This document shows positions 1 through 11,700 of a stretch of DNA of 64,000 nucleotides, in pieces. The DNA is taken from NCBI GenBank assembly GCA_027596035.1, contig JADGJA010000002.1, positions 58,879 through 122,878 on the forward strand. The letters are read 5' to 3'. The notes under the pieces were generated by a model. The model was given only the letters and a program-made list of their open reading frames with translations. It did not search any database and was not told where the DNA came from. This stretch comes from Thoreauomyces humboldtii. Lineage: Eukaryota > Chytridiomycota > Chytridiomycetes > Spizellomycetales > Powellomycetaceae. Position 1 is the stretch's first letter. Every line of letters starts with the position of its first letter. Position numbers and translations under genes: made by a program.

Positions 1-2618
1 CCATTCAATTGCACTACAGCGTACTCCTGCCCGTCCTGTCGTACTCGGATCGTAGCCCCGTTCAGATGGTCCACGTATAGACCGCTGGAGACCTATGCAC
101 ATAACAATGAGAATGAATTCGATAGCGTGTGTCCGGAAGGCGACTTACAGGTATTATCCGGGGTGCAGGATGTATCTTCCCATCCTTGCTACTGATTCTG
201 CCAAGGAAAGTAGGTTTGAGATTCGTTCCGCTGTTGAGCAAAGAAAATCGTCACCCGTACTTGATATCATGCGTGGTTTGCAATTTCTCCAAATACTCTG
301 CAGCCTCGCCGACGACGCCGTCATTCCGTAGTCCCACGAGACGATGGATCAAAAGAACTTCCTCCTCAGGAAGCGGGATAGCCGCAGCAAAGTTTGGGAA
401 TCGTATGCCGCCGTTTACGGGGAGGTCGACGGGAGTATAGCTTGTGCAAGTAAGATTTTCTTCCTTTCTTCCACTAGTGGAATCCTGATACGACTGCTCG
501 GCAAGCAAATCGTAAGATAGGAAAAGCAAGTGTCCCTCGGTCGTAAACACGTGGTTCCCATGATTTTGATGGATAAAATTTTCTGTGAATGAAAGCTGAG
601 CTTTTGTGTCTCAGCTGATGAACCAATGTCTGATTGAAACCCACCTTCGTCAAATAGGAGGTAGAGGTACTTGAGCGTTTCACTCAGGAAAAAGCTTTCC
701 ATACGAGGTTCATGACTCCTCAGAGTAACATCCTGGAGCGTAGCATAGCCACAAGGAAGACGAGCCATTTCTTCCAGATCCTCCAGAATCCTTTCCCCGA
801 CTTCCAAATAATAACTTTCGCCAGTTGCCTGGAAACGAAATCAGTAAGAAGCGCGGATACTACTACGTCTCGTCCCCTTACCCGATACAACATGTATGTG
901 CTTTCGATCAACTCTGGTCCTATCGGCAGAACGAAGTTGTTCAGATAGTTGACGCGGACAGAACGGCGGACAACTCATTACTTAAAGGATATGAGCTGAT
1001 GGCAGGTGAACGGGTTTTGAAGTCAAACCGCTCAGGTAAGGCGTTATACCGGGTCCAAATGGAAAAATAGACTTGATGGAGCTTGGCCGCACCTTCGATA
1101 TCCCCTGCCAAGACCTACATTTCATCAGTGTGTCATATAAGATCTGTAGCCTTGCGACCAGCATACCTGCAGGCCGGGGAAGAAAGCCGCAAGGGAGTCG
1201 ATCCAAGTGGCGGCCAGAGCTCCGGTGAACATATTCACGTTTCTCCAAATCAGTCCTTTCTGATCTCGCACGTGCTTTGTAAGGGCTTCGTATCCTTTTT
1301 GGAAGATGTCGAAATACTCCCGCTCGCCGAAAAGGACGTATGCTTTAAAGAGATACTTTGGAACAGGCTTGTGAGGGAGCAATCATGCCAGGCGTGCATG
1401 TGTCTATAAGGTACCTCGTAGAACGAATCGATGCCAGCGCCAATTCCTGCCATCGGATCGTACCACTTAGGACGCGGATCTGTCAGAGGCCTCGAAATCT
1501 TCCTTGACAAGCTCAATTCTTACCAGGCCATCCATAATCCCGATGGTGTTTCCGATGAGACCGAGTGGAGACCGGCGATCCCAGACGCCTGCCAGTGCCT
1601 TCAACATTACGTGAGCACAAACAGCTCCTTTCTTGGCATGTTCAGTCGATCACCGTGTACCTTTCGAGCAACATTTTCATAAGTGGGATCGCCGGTAAGC
1701 CGACTCAATACACCGAATTCCAGGATCAGGGTCCCCGCGCCAGCTGAACACGTCGTCTGAGCTTCATTCTCGAGGACACCACCTCTGAGATTGACCTGAA
1801 TACGGCACGCGCATTCAGTGGGCCAGCAAGCAAGCAACGATAAATGAAGTCTTTCGATTGCATTACCCGCGGAAACGGAATCCCCGTACTAGTGTCGAAC
1901 GCGGGCAGCAGACAATCCCCCAGCTCCTGTGCCAAGTCCAGGAGCTCGCCCTCATACCAAGGTATCCGATATCCCAGGTCGCCTTCATCGTCTGCAATCA
2001 GATGCGCGGAAAGCAGTGCTCCAAGAACGCGGATGGTGACTTCAAACACTTGCACTCGGACGTCGAGGTTGTCGAATCCTTTGATGTGCTCAATGACCAA
2101 TCTCACCGACTCTTCGAACAGCGGACGATCGTTCATGATAAAGTGAGCGTCGAGCGAATCGATCAAAGTAAGAGAAAAGTTTCCAAGAACGTCGTTGATG
2201 CCCCTGTTTACCGACAGACCAGGTTAAATTCGCATCGAGGGGGCCGGTGATCAGGGTGGATCATCTACCAGTTTTCAGGATCGTCGTCTCGGCTCCGTCC
2301 TTTACAGTTGACAGGGTCGAGTTCGTCCTGTGGGAAAGCGTGCTCTGTACAATAGCCAGTCATTTTGCGGTCCCGAAAGCTACGGAAGGACTGCGTCATT
2401 AAATTACCCATATAGTTTCCGTATCCATGATCAAACATCCCTTTGACCTTGTCTCTAAACGATCGCAGTTCGGTCAATAATAGTATCGAATTGTTAACCC
2501 ATCTCTCCTGACAATACCGGAGCTCGATTTTGCGCTCGGCGGTCATTCCATCGACAAAAGTAACCAGACATAGTAGTACTAGCACTAGGCAGAAACTCCA
2601 TGCCGGCATGACTCTCAT
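1..2618 (-). CDS. MNL1: ER degradation-enhancing alpha-mannosidase-like protein (GH47, EDEM/MNL1 type), 3' end outside window
   Basis: Exons I can join in phase, read from 2618 downwards: 2618-2408, 2344-2269, 2203-1867, 1795-1661, 1598-1524, 1465-1415, 1355-1167, 1114-982, 919-882, 828-645, 582-261, 230-149 and 92 to beyond base 1. The protein starts with a hydrophobic signal sequence, then carries the GH47 (alpha/alpha)6 landmarks in order: FPQDEL, ENEAQ followed by [64 protein letters not shown] and TTEGH. These are EDEM-type motifs; family members trim mannose from misfolded glycoproteins in the ER lumen and so mark them for ERAD. The acidic residues expected for catalysis are present. 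The C-terminal region beyond TTEGH continues past the left edge, so the usual EDEM tail cannot be assessed. Twelve short introns make this the most fragmented gene in the window. The MNL1/HTM1 assignment rests on motif recognition. Confidence 0.88.
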
Positions 2619-2895
2619 GTTTGTTCAGACTAGTATCTACCGCTCGTTCAAGAAGACGACAAAATTAACCGAACTCAGCGTTGTAACGTCATACTCTAGC
2701 TGGGAACAGAACAGTCCGAAAGTGTCCGAACCTGGCAACAAGGTTCTGCGCCACAAACCACCAGCTACAAGTTCAATAGGGGGGGTTCAGAGACCGCGTG
2801 TATATCGACGAATGAATGACAGTGGAACACATGCTGGGATACAGTGGAAGATGCTAAATAGTGTCCGGTCAGGGACAATTCGGGCTTTCTCGTCC

Positions 2896-5485
2896 CTAGA
2901 TGTCTTGCTGAACGAAGGGGGGATACTTGGCCTCCACCTCCTTCCATGTGATTTTTTCCTCGACAAGATCGCGGACAAGGTCGAGGATGACAGGAATCTA
3001 ACGGGAGGTACAGACGAAGGGTGAGTGGGGGTTCTTGACGCAAACAATCCAATGTCTCAGCGATCTTCCATACCGTCTGTCGAATTTGCTTCGTCGAGTC
3101 TCGCTCACGGAGCGTGACCGTTTGGTCCTGCACGGTCTGGAAGTCCACGGTGAGCGCAAAGGGAGTTCCGAGCTCATCGTTACGGGCATATCGCTTGCCG
3201 ATCGAAGAGCTTGAATCGTCGACCTTGTTTGCAATGTTGGAGCGACGCAAGTTAGTGACGATCTGCTTGATGAAAGGGGAGAACTCTGCGCTATGGCTGA
3301 TGGGGAGGACGAGGGCCTTGATGGGAGCGACGCAGGCGGGGAAGCGGAGAACGTAACGAGCTTCGTCGTCACCTTCACGTCGGTAGTAAGAGTGCTCGAG
3401 GAGCTGGTAGAGGATGCGTCCGATTCCGAATGAGGGCTCAATGACGTTTGGGACATACTCGCGGACTGCAAAGACAAGAAAGAACCAAGCGGTTAGCTAA
3501 GGAGGAAAAAATCGTCGTAGAGGCCATCAACAGCACGCAATCAACATCATGCAGGTAAATCCGAAGCAGCGATAAGGTAGCGCAAGACCCTTCAAGCATC
3601 CTCCATAACAGCTTTTCCATGCATTGAAGAATCTGGGGATGTTGCGGTCGCGCAGCGAGCTAAAGGGCCCCCCATCACGAGAAGCGGGAAAGATAACCAC
3701 GTACTGAATGTCTTGAAAGTGCGCTTTTCGATTGTGAGAAGATTGTCGGTGAGCTTGTACTCCTTATCGTCCGTTCCAATGATTGTGGTTTTGCTGCAAG
3801 AATCGGAGTTGAATAAGAACCCGAGCGAAAAACATGGTGCTCCGTACGAGCGTACCCGCCGCCTGCAGTCAGCTTCTCCTTGAGAGCCTGCAGTTCAGTC
3901 TCCTTCCAGTCTTCACCGATCTTCATCTTATCCAGGAAGCCCTGCACAGCCTTGGCATCCTTCTTGAAGGCGGGGCCAAAGTTCTTCTTGTTGACATCCA
4001 GGACCCACTTGTCTTGGATGACTGGTTCTGGCAAATTTTCTCGAACTACGAGTTTCTCGCCGGTCTTGTTCATGTGAGCCGTCAGATCATAGGCAGATCG
4101 GTCAGCGCAGCCAACGCATTCAATCCATCCCTGTAAGCAAGGCTTGGTCAGACATTAAAGCAGCGGGATGAATCAGGCACATTGAGCTCTCACATAGCTG
4201 CTCTCAATCTCAGCGTCCCAGCAGTCGGTCGCGTAGTGAGCCATTTCGTTGGACATGTGCTGACGAAGACGCAGCCGCGCGGGGTCAATGCCGATACGGG
4301 TGAGGAAAAGGTAGATTCGGCCAACAAAGTAGCCGAGTGTTTGGTTGTTGATGATCTTCTTGTCCACGGCATCGCCAATCGACATCTTCGTGGGTCCGGC
4401 CGCAGCTTGCTGTGCGTCGGCGGAGTACAGAGGAACGACCAGATCGCGAACCTCCTCAAAACGAGCGTGGTCCTTCGACGTTGGGTCAACGTAATGTTCG
4501 ATCTCAGCCATGGTGAACTCGCGCACACGCAGAAGGCCCTGCCGTGGAGAGATTTCGTTTCGGAATGACTTGCCCACAGAGGCGGAGGCGAAGGGCACTT
4601 GACCGGTGTTGTACTCGTAAAGGCGCTTGAAGTTCAGGAAGTGACCCTGTGCCGTCTCGGGGCGCAGATACCCTTTGAATTGTCCGGTGGGTCCGATCTG
4701 CGTGGAAAACATGAGGTTGAAGAGGATTGGATCGGTGACCTCGTTTCCGGTTGACGGCGCACGGATGTCAAGATGGCGAATGAGCTTGCGAAGGTCGTCG
4801 CCAACATAGTTGTCGAGGGTCTCGAGCACAAGCTCATACTCGGCTCGCAGTTCCGCGGACAAGGGTTCCAGTTTTGGCTGGCCCTTAGCGGGCTTGGCTG
4901 CAGTTCCATTTTGAACCTTTGTGTCATCCTCAATGCGCTGACCGAGCACCTGCTTAACCAGATGGTCGGCACGGAAGATGTCACCGGTGGCAGAGTCGGT
5001 GACCATGTAATCGGCAAAGCGTTCGACGTGTCCAGACGTCTTCAGCACGACCTCAGGGGTAAGGTTGGTGCATTCCACTTCCAGCATGTCCTCCTCAAGG
5101 ATGAAATGCTGACGCCACAAGGCGAGGATGTTGTTTTGAAGAGCGCAACCCGGTGGTCCGTAGTCGTACAGGCCTCCGATCCCTGGAGGAATCGAATCAT
5201 GTTAGAGTTGACTTTACTTTGCCTCCTGAGTGTATGCCGCGTACCGCCGTAAATTTCAAAAGCTGGTGCGTAGAAGAAACGCTTCAAGAGCAGGGACTCC
5301 AGACTGGCTCGATCAAACTTTGGCCCTTCATCCTTCAAGGAGAGCTGCTTGAGCTGCTCCTTGAGTTCAAGAAGACGGTCCACCTCGGGCTGAACGCGGT
5401 CTTTGGAAGCCTTTCCAGCCTTGAGGGCTTTAACAACGTCGCCCTGTTTTGCGTACGCTTCCTTCACTTCGTTGAGAGATGACAT
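2896..5485 (-). CDS. GRS1: Glycyl-tRNA synthetase (class II), cytosolic form
   Basis: Exons: 5485-5245, 5182-4194, 4130-3856, 3793-3705, 3465-3074, 2997-2896; joined length 695 aa, close to yeast Grs1 (690 aa). The enzyme charges tRNA-Gly with glycine. The N-terminus is a WHEP-like helical hairpin, followed by the class II core with [15 protein letters not shown], the motif-2 region ([17 protein letters not shown]), the family segment around [15 protein letters not shown], motif 3 ([11 protein letters not shown]) and a C-terminal anticodon-binding domain with [10 protein letters not shown] and [10 protein letters not shown]. The start is the ATG at 5485, before [15 protein letters not shown]. 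An in-frame TTG lies 15 nt upstream. In many eukaryotes one gene makes cytosolic and mitochondrial GlyRS; a presequence-like upstream ORF is described separately. The stop (2896) lies about 280 bp from the start of the EDEM-like gene on the same strand. Confidence 0.95.
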
Positions 5486-6594
5486 GGTGCGTGCTTTCAA
5501 GAGCAGAGAAGATCGATCAGCGAATGACAGGCCGAAACAAAATCAGCAGTTGGCATCGAACCTTGTGATGCCAATACAGACGGCGAACCAGATGCAGAAA
5601 TCTAGTAGGCGGGTCGTAAGCGTCCCTGCTTGCTTCTCGCACGCACGGCAAGTGAGAGTGAACTTACCGAGATGCTCCGACGGGTTAGGGAGAGATCAGA
5701 TTGAGCTTTGAAGCTGAAAGCAGTGGCTTTGCGAGGAAAAGGGGGGCTTAAATCGAAAGCCCTGAGTGGAGAACGGAGGATGACAGTGGCTTGTTGTTGC
5801 AGGTGACGAGGTAGGAGAAGCGGGATGCCAGTCATCTGCGTGCGGAAAGCCTGGGAGACCCTCCTCCAAACGAGAACAGACAAAGGACCAAGGTCGATTT
5901 TCTCTCCACAAGGTTCGACAGCTCCTGATGTGACTCACCGGAATCACTGGACTCGCTGTGAACCAGAAGGGCTCATCCTTAGCCACCGGCAATGTACGGT
6001 AGCCGGTAGGCGTCCAGGCTGAAGGCTGCGAGCCCTTGCATCATTTTGCTACGAGTGATTGAGTCTCGGTCTTTCAACGAATGATTGATTTTTCGGTTAC
6101 AGAAAGTGTTAAACGCCAGATGCCGGACGAAACCTGGGAACGCAGCCGAATACCGGTACCCCTGTCTCATGGAATGAAGGTTGAGGTACAGTACACTACA
6201 GCAGATTCTGCACCTGTGGCTTCTTGAGGCGACTGCAGATCCGCATCCATCATCCGTCCACCATGTCGGTCAAACTCCACTTCAAAGAATCGGCAGGGGG
6301 CGAAATGTGCAAAGAGCGGCCGTGTGCTCAGCCACGCCGACGGTCTCTCACCCTTTTGTGCGCGCAAAAGAAACTCGACCTCCGGAATTTTTCATTTCGT
6401 TTCGCGTGCGTCTCTCGTGTATCCCAGCCTGCTGTCCACAAACACGAGACCAGGCAGCGCAGGCTGAGGACTCATTTATAAACTCTGGTGTCTTCAGGCG
6501 CAGAGAGAGATAAAGGAGAGACCAAGCTTCCTATCACTTCCCTCTCGAGCGTTCAACTTGCTACGACCTCAAGGCCAACCTCTTCGGCCAAGCA
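5486..6594. other. Divergent intergenic region between GRS1 and the redox fusion gene, with presequence-like upstream ORF
   Basis: About 1.1 kb separates the two divergent start codons. On the minus strand an ATG at 5835 opens an ORF of Arg/Ser/Leu-rich, acid-poor residues (begins MTGIPLLLPRHL, later SLTRRSIS) that resembles a mitochondrial targeting peptide. It runs into a strong donor (GTAAGT, donor G at about 5667). The nearest acceptor (AAAG before CACGCACC, just upstream of the GRS1 ATG) would join it out of frame, so it is either a 5'-UTR intron with an upstream ORF or an alternative mitochondrial leader using another junction. I see no other gene here. Confidence 0.4.
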
Positions 6595-9500
6595 ATGTAC
6601 TTCATGTCGCGCCGTCCCCTCGGCGCTCTCCTTTCCGCCATCCTCTTGCTCATTTTCACGACCCCGTTGGTCACATGCGCATACGCCGACACGGCCCAGT
6701 ACGATCTCCCCGTCCCCGTGGGGAACCCTGATCCGTCGAGCTTTCAGTTTCAAAGCACTTTCTGGCAGGACTCTTCGTCATGGGTATCGACCGACCCAAC
6801 CTTGACTTCTCGGCTTGACTACAGCCTACACTGGTCAGTCGAGCAGCAGGGAACCGCCAACGAGACCATACATGCCCTCATCCGACTCAGTGGTGATAAC
6901 CTCAAGTACGCTTGGGCTGGGATAGGTCAGTCGCCTGTGTCGTTGCCTCGACCTCTAATCACGAACTGACCCGCTGCATAGGCTTCGGGCGCTCCATGTT
7001 GGAAGCGCAGTTTATCGTGTGCCATCAGATGTCAGGAAATCAGTACCCGAATCCGGCAACTGTTGAGCTGCACGAACACGCCACGCTCTACAAGTACGCA
7101 CCACCCCAGGACTACAATGGCCAGCATGCAGCGTTCCCTGTACAAGGATCCTTCAACAACAACACGCTATCATGCGAGTTCACGCGCCGAACGCAGCCTC
7201 AGGATGGCTATCACGTCAACTTGGACCCCAACGCCCTGAGCCCTATGATCTGGGGTTTCAACCCGCGATCAGACCTCAACACGGATGGTACCTGGTTCAC
7301 CTATCACGAGACGGAACACCGCGGTGCGCTTACGGCCGACCTGGCGAAGGGCAACATTTACACCCGAGACACGTACTCGTTCGGCAAGAAGCTCGCCCAC
7401 GGCTTCGGAATGATGTTTGTCTGGCTCGTATTGTTCCCGTTCGCGGCTTACTATGCTCGATACCTCCGCTCCACCGCTCGCTGGACGCTCGTTCACATGA
7501 TCACGCAGATTACCGGGTGCCTCCTTCTCATCGCCTTCGTCATCGTCATCTTCACCGACTGGATTCAACTTAGCCGGCCGCATGCCGTATTCGGATTGTG
7601 TCTTCTTGGGTTCATCCTACTTCAATTCGTACTCGGCCTCTGCAGTATCATTGGACTTTCCAATGAAGCTCTTGCAAGCGTCCGAAAGTGGGTGCGTGGT
7701 ACGCACAATACTCTTGGCTTCACGCTGCTGCTAGGATCCGTAGCGCAAGTTGGCCTTGGTTTGGATACAGTGTACCCGGTAAGCCGTGGGTTGTTGGATA
7801 CCTATCATCGCAGCCTGGAAGCTAACAATTGTTGCTTGCGGTTTTTCAGTGGACCGAAAATCGTGGTCGAGCCGCGTGGGCAATCTATATCGGCGTTGTC
7901 ACTTTCTGGCTTCTGCTCTTCATTGCAACAGAACTCTACTTCAAATTGACTGTCGTCCGCAAAGACGTCAAGGTCGCACGATACACCCCGGTCGCTCGTA
8001 ACGGGGGAAAGGCAGACCCGAACAGTGGGATGCCTCTGATGAGCATAAGCCGTGGCGGTCGTGCAGGCACCGCTGTCACGCTCGTCGATGCCAATGCTAC
8101 TGCCGTGCCCATGGGTAATCAGCGCTTGCGACCGGACCTTCAGCTCTACACCTGGGACACGCTGAACCAAGCTATCCTTAACGGGGGTCAATTTGTGGTT
8201 GCAAATGGACGCTACGTTTACGAAACCGCACAGTGGTTGACGTCGCATCCCGGAGGCCAGCTCATTCTGCATGCTGTCAACGGAACGGACATTACCAATG
8301 ATTACTTCCACGAAGCAGGCTTCGACGCGGAAGAATTCGTTCCAAAACCTGCCGCGCCAGCACAGGCTGCCGGGCGGCCTCAGCTTCCTCGTGTTCCCAC
8401 CGCCAGCTCCACGACGGCAAGCTCGTCCACTCATCAGTCGTCTTCGTACGGCGGTACGATCTTGCAAGAGATGAAGGTTGCACCTTTGATGGAGGAACGC
8501 GACTGGAAACTGGTTGTCAAGTCGCGGCGAACTCATGTCCACACTCGCCTAGCAATCCAAAAGCTTTCGAGCCTGTTGGTCGGCGAGCTTGTCCCTAGCA
8601 GCAACGAGACTGACCCGCACGCGTCCATCGACGTTGTGCGCGAGTTCGATCCGAACGAGTATCGCCGGTACGCGCTCGTTGAGAATACTGCGCTTGCACC
8701 GAACGCTCCGATTGTCAGATTCCGCTTCTGCCTTCTCTACCCTTACGACCTGCGCGCCAACGAGCCCGACGTGATCTACCCCGGACAGTCCATCGAGATC
8801 TGCGCGCGCATCAACAACCGCATCGTCACCCGATACTATTGTCCGTCGGGAACCTCGGGCGGCGGACTATCGATGTTGGAGATTCTAGTGAAGATCTACC
8901 CTCAAGGAGTTATGGGCCAATACCTGTTCAAGCAAAAACCAGGTCAGCGTCAAGTCAAGATCCGTGGTCCATTTGGAAAGCCTCTCGTATCGCCCGAACG
9001 CCCGCTTTCGCTCACCGCCTCAGACTGGCTTCCGCGTCGGATCATGTTCATCGCTGGCGGGTCGGGTATCACGCCCTTCTTGCAATTGCTTCTGCTGGCG
9101 TTACTTCCTGTCGCCGAGCCCCTCCGCGCGCAACTCGACTACAATGCGCAGATGGAAGACGAGCTCAGCCTCCAACGTGGCGACAAGGTGGCTGTGAGAC
9201 ACCACTACTACGACGGGTGGGCGATCGGTGTAAATCTGCGTACCGAGCAGGAAGGGGCTTTCCCGTTGACCGTGACCTCCCCGCGTTGCGGCCCCCATAC
9301 GCGCATCACCCTCGTTCACGCCGTGAGCACGGCAGGGGAGTTGATCATGGGCGCGGAATGGATCGAAGGTGCCCTCCTGGCCTATCCTCAGGCGTTGGAA
9401 GTGCATCGGTTCGTCGCGGACGGAACCTCCCCGGATGTGCCGCTCGGCATCACCTACCCGCACGGTCTGGACGAGACGCATCTCGATCGGATCGCTCGGG

Positions 9501-9709
9501 AGAGGTTCGGAAGCCACGAAGACGCCGAAGATCGCGACGCTGAAGGCCAGCCGGATGACGAACTCGCGGATGACGATCCAAACAACGGAAAGGTGTTCAT
9601 CTGCGGTCCCCCCGGGTTCGACGCGTGGACCATCGACGCGCTCACGGAGGGTGATGCCGGTCTTGACATGCGGCAGGTCCTCATTCTACCGAGCGATCGT
9701 GTGCTGTAA
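6595..9709 (+). CDS. Transmembrane redox fusion: DOMON - cytochrome b561 - cytochrome b5 - NAD(P)H/FAD reductase with SH3 insert
   Basis: Exons 6595-6925, 6982-7778, 7850-9709; 995 aa. Residues 1-29 are a signal peptide. A DOMON-like beta domain (about 50-225) would lie outside the cytosol. A cytochrome b561 core (about 245-400) has four histidines at spacings expected for two hemes (His250, 282, 311, 352). After a basic linker comes a cytochrome b5 domain (about 474-545) with HPGG (His509) and a second candidate ligand in FHEAGFD (His530), then a Ser/Thr/Pro linker. The C-terminus is a cytochrome-b5-reductase-like module: FAD motif RYYCP (704-708), RGPFG, NAD(P)-binding GGSGITP (779-785) and CGPP (961-964). 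An SH3-like segment (about 803-852, ALYDY-like start, EDELSLQRGD, DGW, GAFP) sits inside the NAD(P) domain. The domain order suggests electrons pass NAD(P)H - FAD - b5 - b561 - DOMON across a membrane; this is inference, and the final acceptor (metal, ascorbate, quinone or an extracellular enzyme) is unknown. Confidence 0.9.
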
Positions 9710-10134
9710 GGGCATAATGCACGACTTTCGGTTCTTGAACTTCTTTCACATAAAAACCGCCTTCCCTTGCTATTCGAGGGAATCTACCATGTCTTTCAAT
9801 CATACTGTCATTTTGAATATATCGTTAAGCTCAGTGTTGGGACTCGATGAGGAATGGACGGGAAAGGAATCCCCGAGGTTAGCTAAGACGTGTTCCTGGC
9901 AGAGTTGCAATCGTCCGGGTAGCTCGTGAGATGGTCGAAACAGTATCGTAACAGTTGCGGGCGTCTACGGTAAAGGTACTGGTAGCGATTCCTTGATGAC
10001 CTGGGAAGGGGGAGCTGTCGGGTGACACAAGTCTTGTTCCCGCATCCCCTTCATCCAACGTCGCTCCGCATTCCTGACTTCTTTCCTCTCCACACTCGCC
10101 ATTCCTTCATCCCATATCGACAAGGACAGCAAAA
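9710..10134. other. Intergenic spacer upstream of eL8 gene
   Basis: About 425 bp between the redox fusion stop and the eL8 start codon. It should hold the 3' UTR of the first gene and the promoter of the second. The last 80 bases are pyrimidine-rich, as is common upstream of fungal ribosomal protein genes. No gene seen. Confidence 0.4.
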
Positions 10135-11700
10135 ATGGTACGCATCCATCCATCCATCCATCCGTCTATTTGCCAGAGTCGAGTCGCGCCGTCCCATTCG
10201 ATCATCGCGCAGGGCGGGATTGAACGTATGCAGGCTACGACACGACTCTGAGGTCGCGCGCATGTCGACCATACCGAGCACATGGGCAACACATGGGAGA
10301 GAGGATCAAAGGGTTCATGATGGCAGCGCACTAGAGCGGCCACCTATATCAGTGTTCACTCTGGACGATGCCAACTGCTGTCTCGACCACCCGCCCGACT
10401 GGCGTGTGCTCGAAATGGCAGGGGACCAACTCTTGTTCGGCTTGCACAGTGATACATAGGAGCCGTGCATAGACGCTGTGCGCTATCTTTCTCTTCCTCT
10501 CTGCGCTCTTTCGGTATCGCCGGCCTCTGCGTGCGACTCATGGGCCACTACTTAGGAGTGCTCCTTCTCTGCCCTGGGTAGGCTTTTTCCCTTGGGAGAG
10601 AGTCTGTCTGGGGTTGGACAAGGGCCTCTGATGACACTAGGAGCTTTCCTCTCCCTCACGGGAGAGAAATACTCTGATGACCCCTTGGCCCAACTGACCG
10701 CCAGATGTTTTCGCTTGCGTCCTCAGGTCAAGCCTGTCGCCAAGTCCGCAAAGAAGCCCGCCGCGGCCCCTTTCTCCGCCAAGGGCGGAGCCGTTAAGAA
10801 GACGGCTAAGAACCCTCTTATCGAGAAGCGTTCCCGCAACTTCTCTATCGGTATGAAATGGAACCGTGTCGTTTTCTGGACCAACTTGACTGACCGATTT
10901 TCCTACCCCAGGCCAGGACATCCAGCCCAAGCGTGACCTGTCCCGCTTCGTCAAGTGGCCCCAGTATGTGCGCCTCCAGCGCCAGAAGGCCATCCTGAAG
11001 CAGCGTCTGAAGGTCCCCCCGGCGATCAACCAGTTCACCAAGACCCTTGACAAGAACACTGGTAAGCGCAGGTCACTTAAGATGATCATGGACCGGTTCT
11101 TCGTCTTACGTGTACCGTTTTCCAGCCACCCAGCTTTTCAAGGTTCTGAACAAGTACCGTCCTGAGACCAAGCAGGAGAAGAAGGGCCGTCTTACCACCG
11201 CCGCTGAATCTGTTGCCGCTGGCAACAAGGTCGACCAGGGAAAGAAGCCCGTCGTCGTGAAGTACGGTATCAACCACATCACCGCTTTGGTTGAGGCGAA
11301 GAAGGCTCAGCTCGTTGTCATCGCCCACGACGTTGACCCCATCGAGGTTTGTGCGGTTTTCTCTGTTTTTCCTGCGACGCGCCTTTTCTAACTAGTCTCG
11401 TAGATTGTCATCTGGCTCCCAGCTCTCTGCCGCAAGATGGGTGTCCCGTACTGCATTGTCAAGTCCAAGTCCAGACTCGGCACGGTCGTTCACAAGAAGA
11501 CCGCCACCGCGCTCGCCCTTACCGAGGTCAAGCCCGAAGACAAGCACGACCTTGCCACTGTTGTCTCCGCCATCAAGGCGTCTTACAACGACAAGTACGA
11601 GGACCACCGCAAGACCTGGGGAGGTGGCATCATGGGACAGAAGTCCAACAACGCCACCAAGAAGAAGGAGGACCGCGCCGCTCGTGAGATCTGCGTTTAA
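10135..11700 (+). CDS. RPL8: 60S ribosomal protein eL8 (L7a/L8)
   Basis: Exons 10135-10137, 10727-10850, 10912-11061, 11126-11346, 11404-11700; 264 aa, matching the family length. Component of the large cytosolic ribosomal subunit. Conserved stretches include [41 protein letters not shown] (split by introns in the DNA), [62 protein letters not shown] and the C-terminal [10 protein letters not shown]. The first exon is the ATG alone: intron 1 (10138-10726, 589 nt) begins directly after it, a layout known from other eukaryotic ribosomal protein genes. Intron 1 is by far the longest in this gene and contains an ATCC microsatellite and a weak C/D-box snoRNA candidate. Confidence 0.96.
10142..10161. 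repeat. (ATCC)n microsatellite in eL8 intron 1
   Basis: About five tandem ATCC units just inside the 5' end of the long first intron of the eL8 gene. Confidence 0.8.
10622..10703 (+). ncRNA. Candidate intronic C/D-box snoRNA in eL8 intron 1
   Basis: A C-box-like TGATGA at 10629-10634, a CTGA/TGATGA pair at 10674-10680 that could act as D'/C', and a D-box-like CTGA at 10694-10697 lie within about 70 nt, the usual C/D snoRNA size. The flanks (GGGCC upstream, CCGCC downstream) could form only a short terminal stem. Ribosomal protein genes, including L7a in vertebrates, often host snoRNAs. I did not match either possible guide to rRNA, so this is tentative. Confidence 0.25.
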
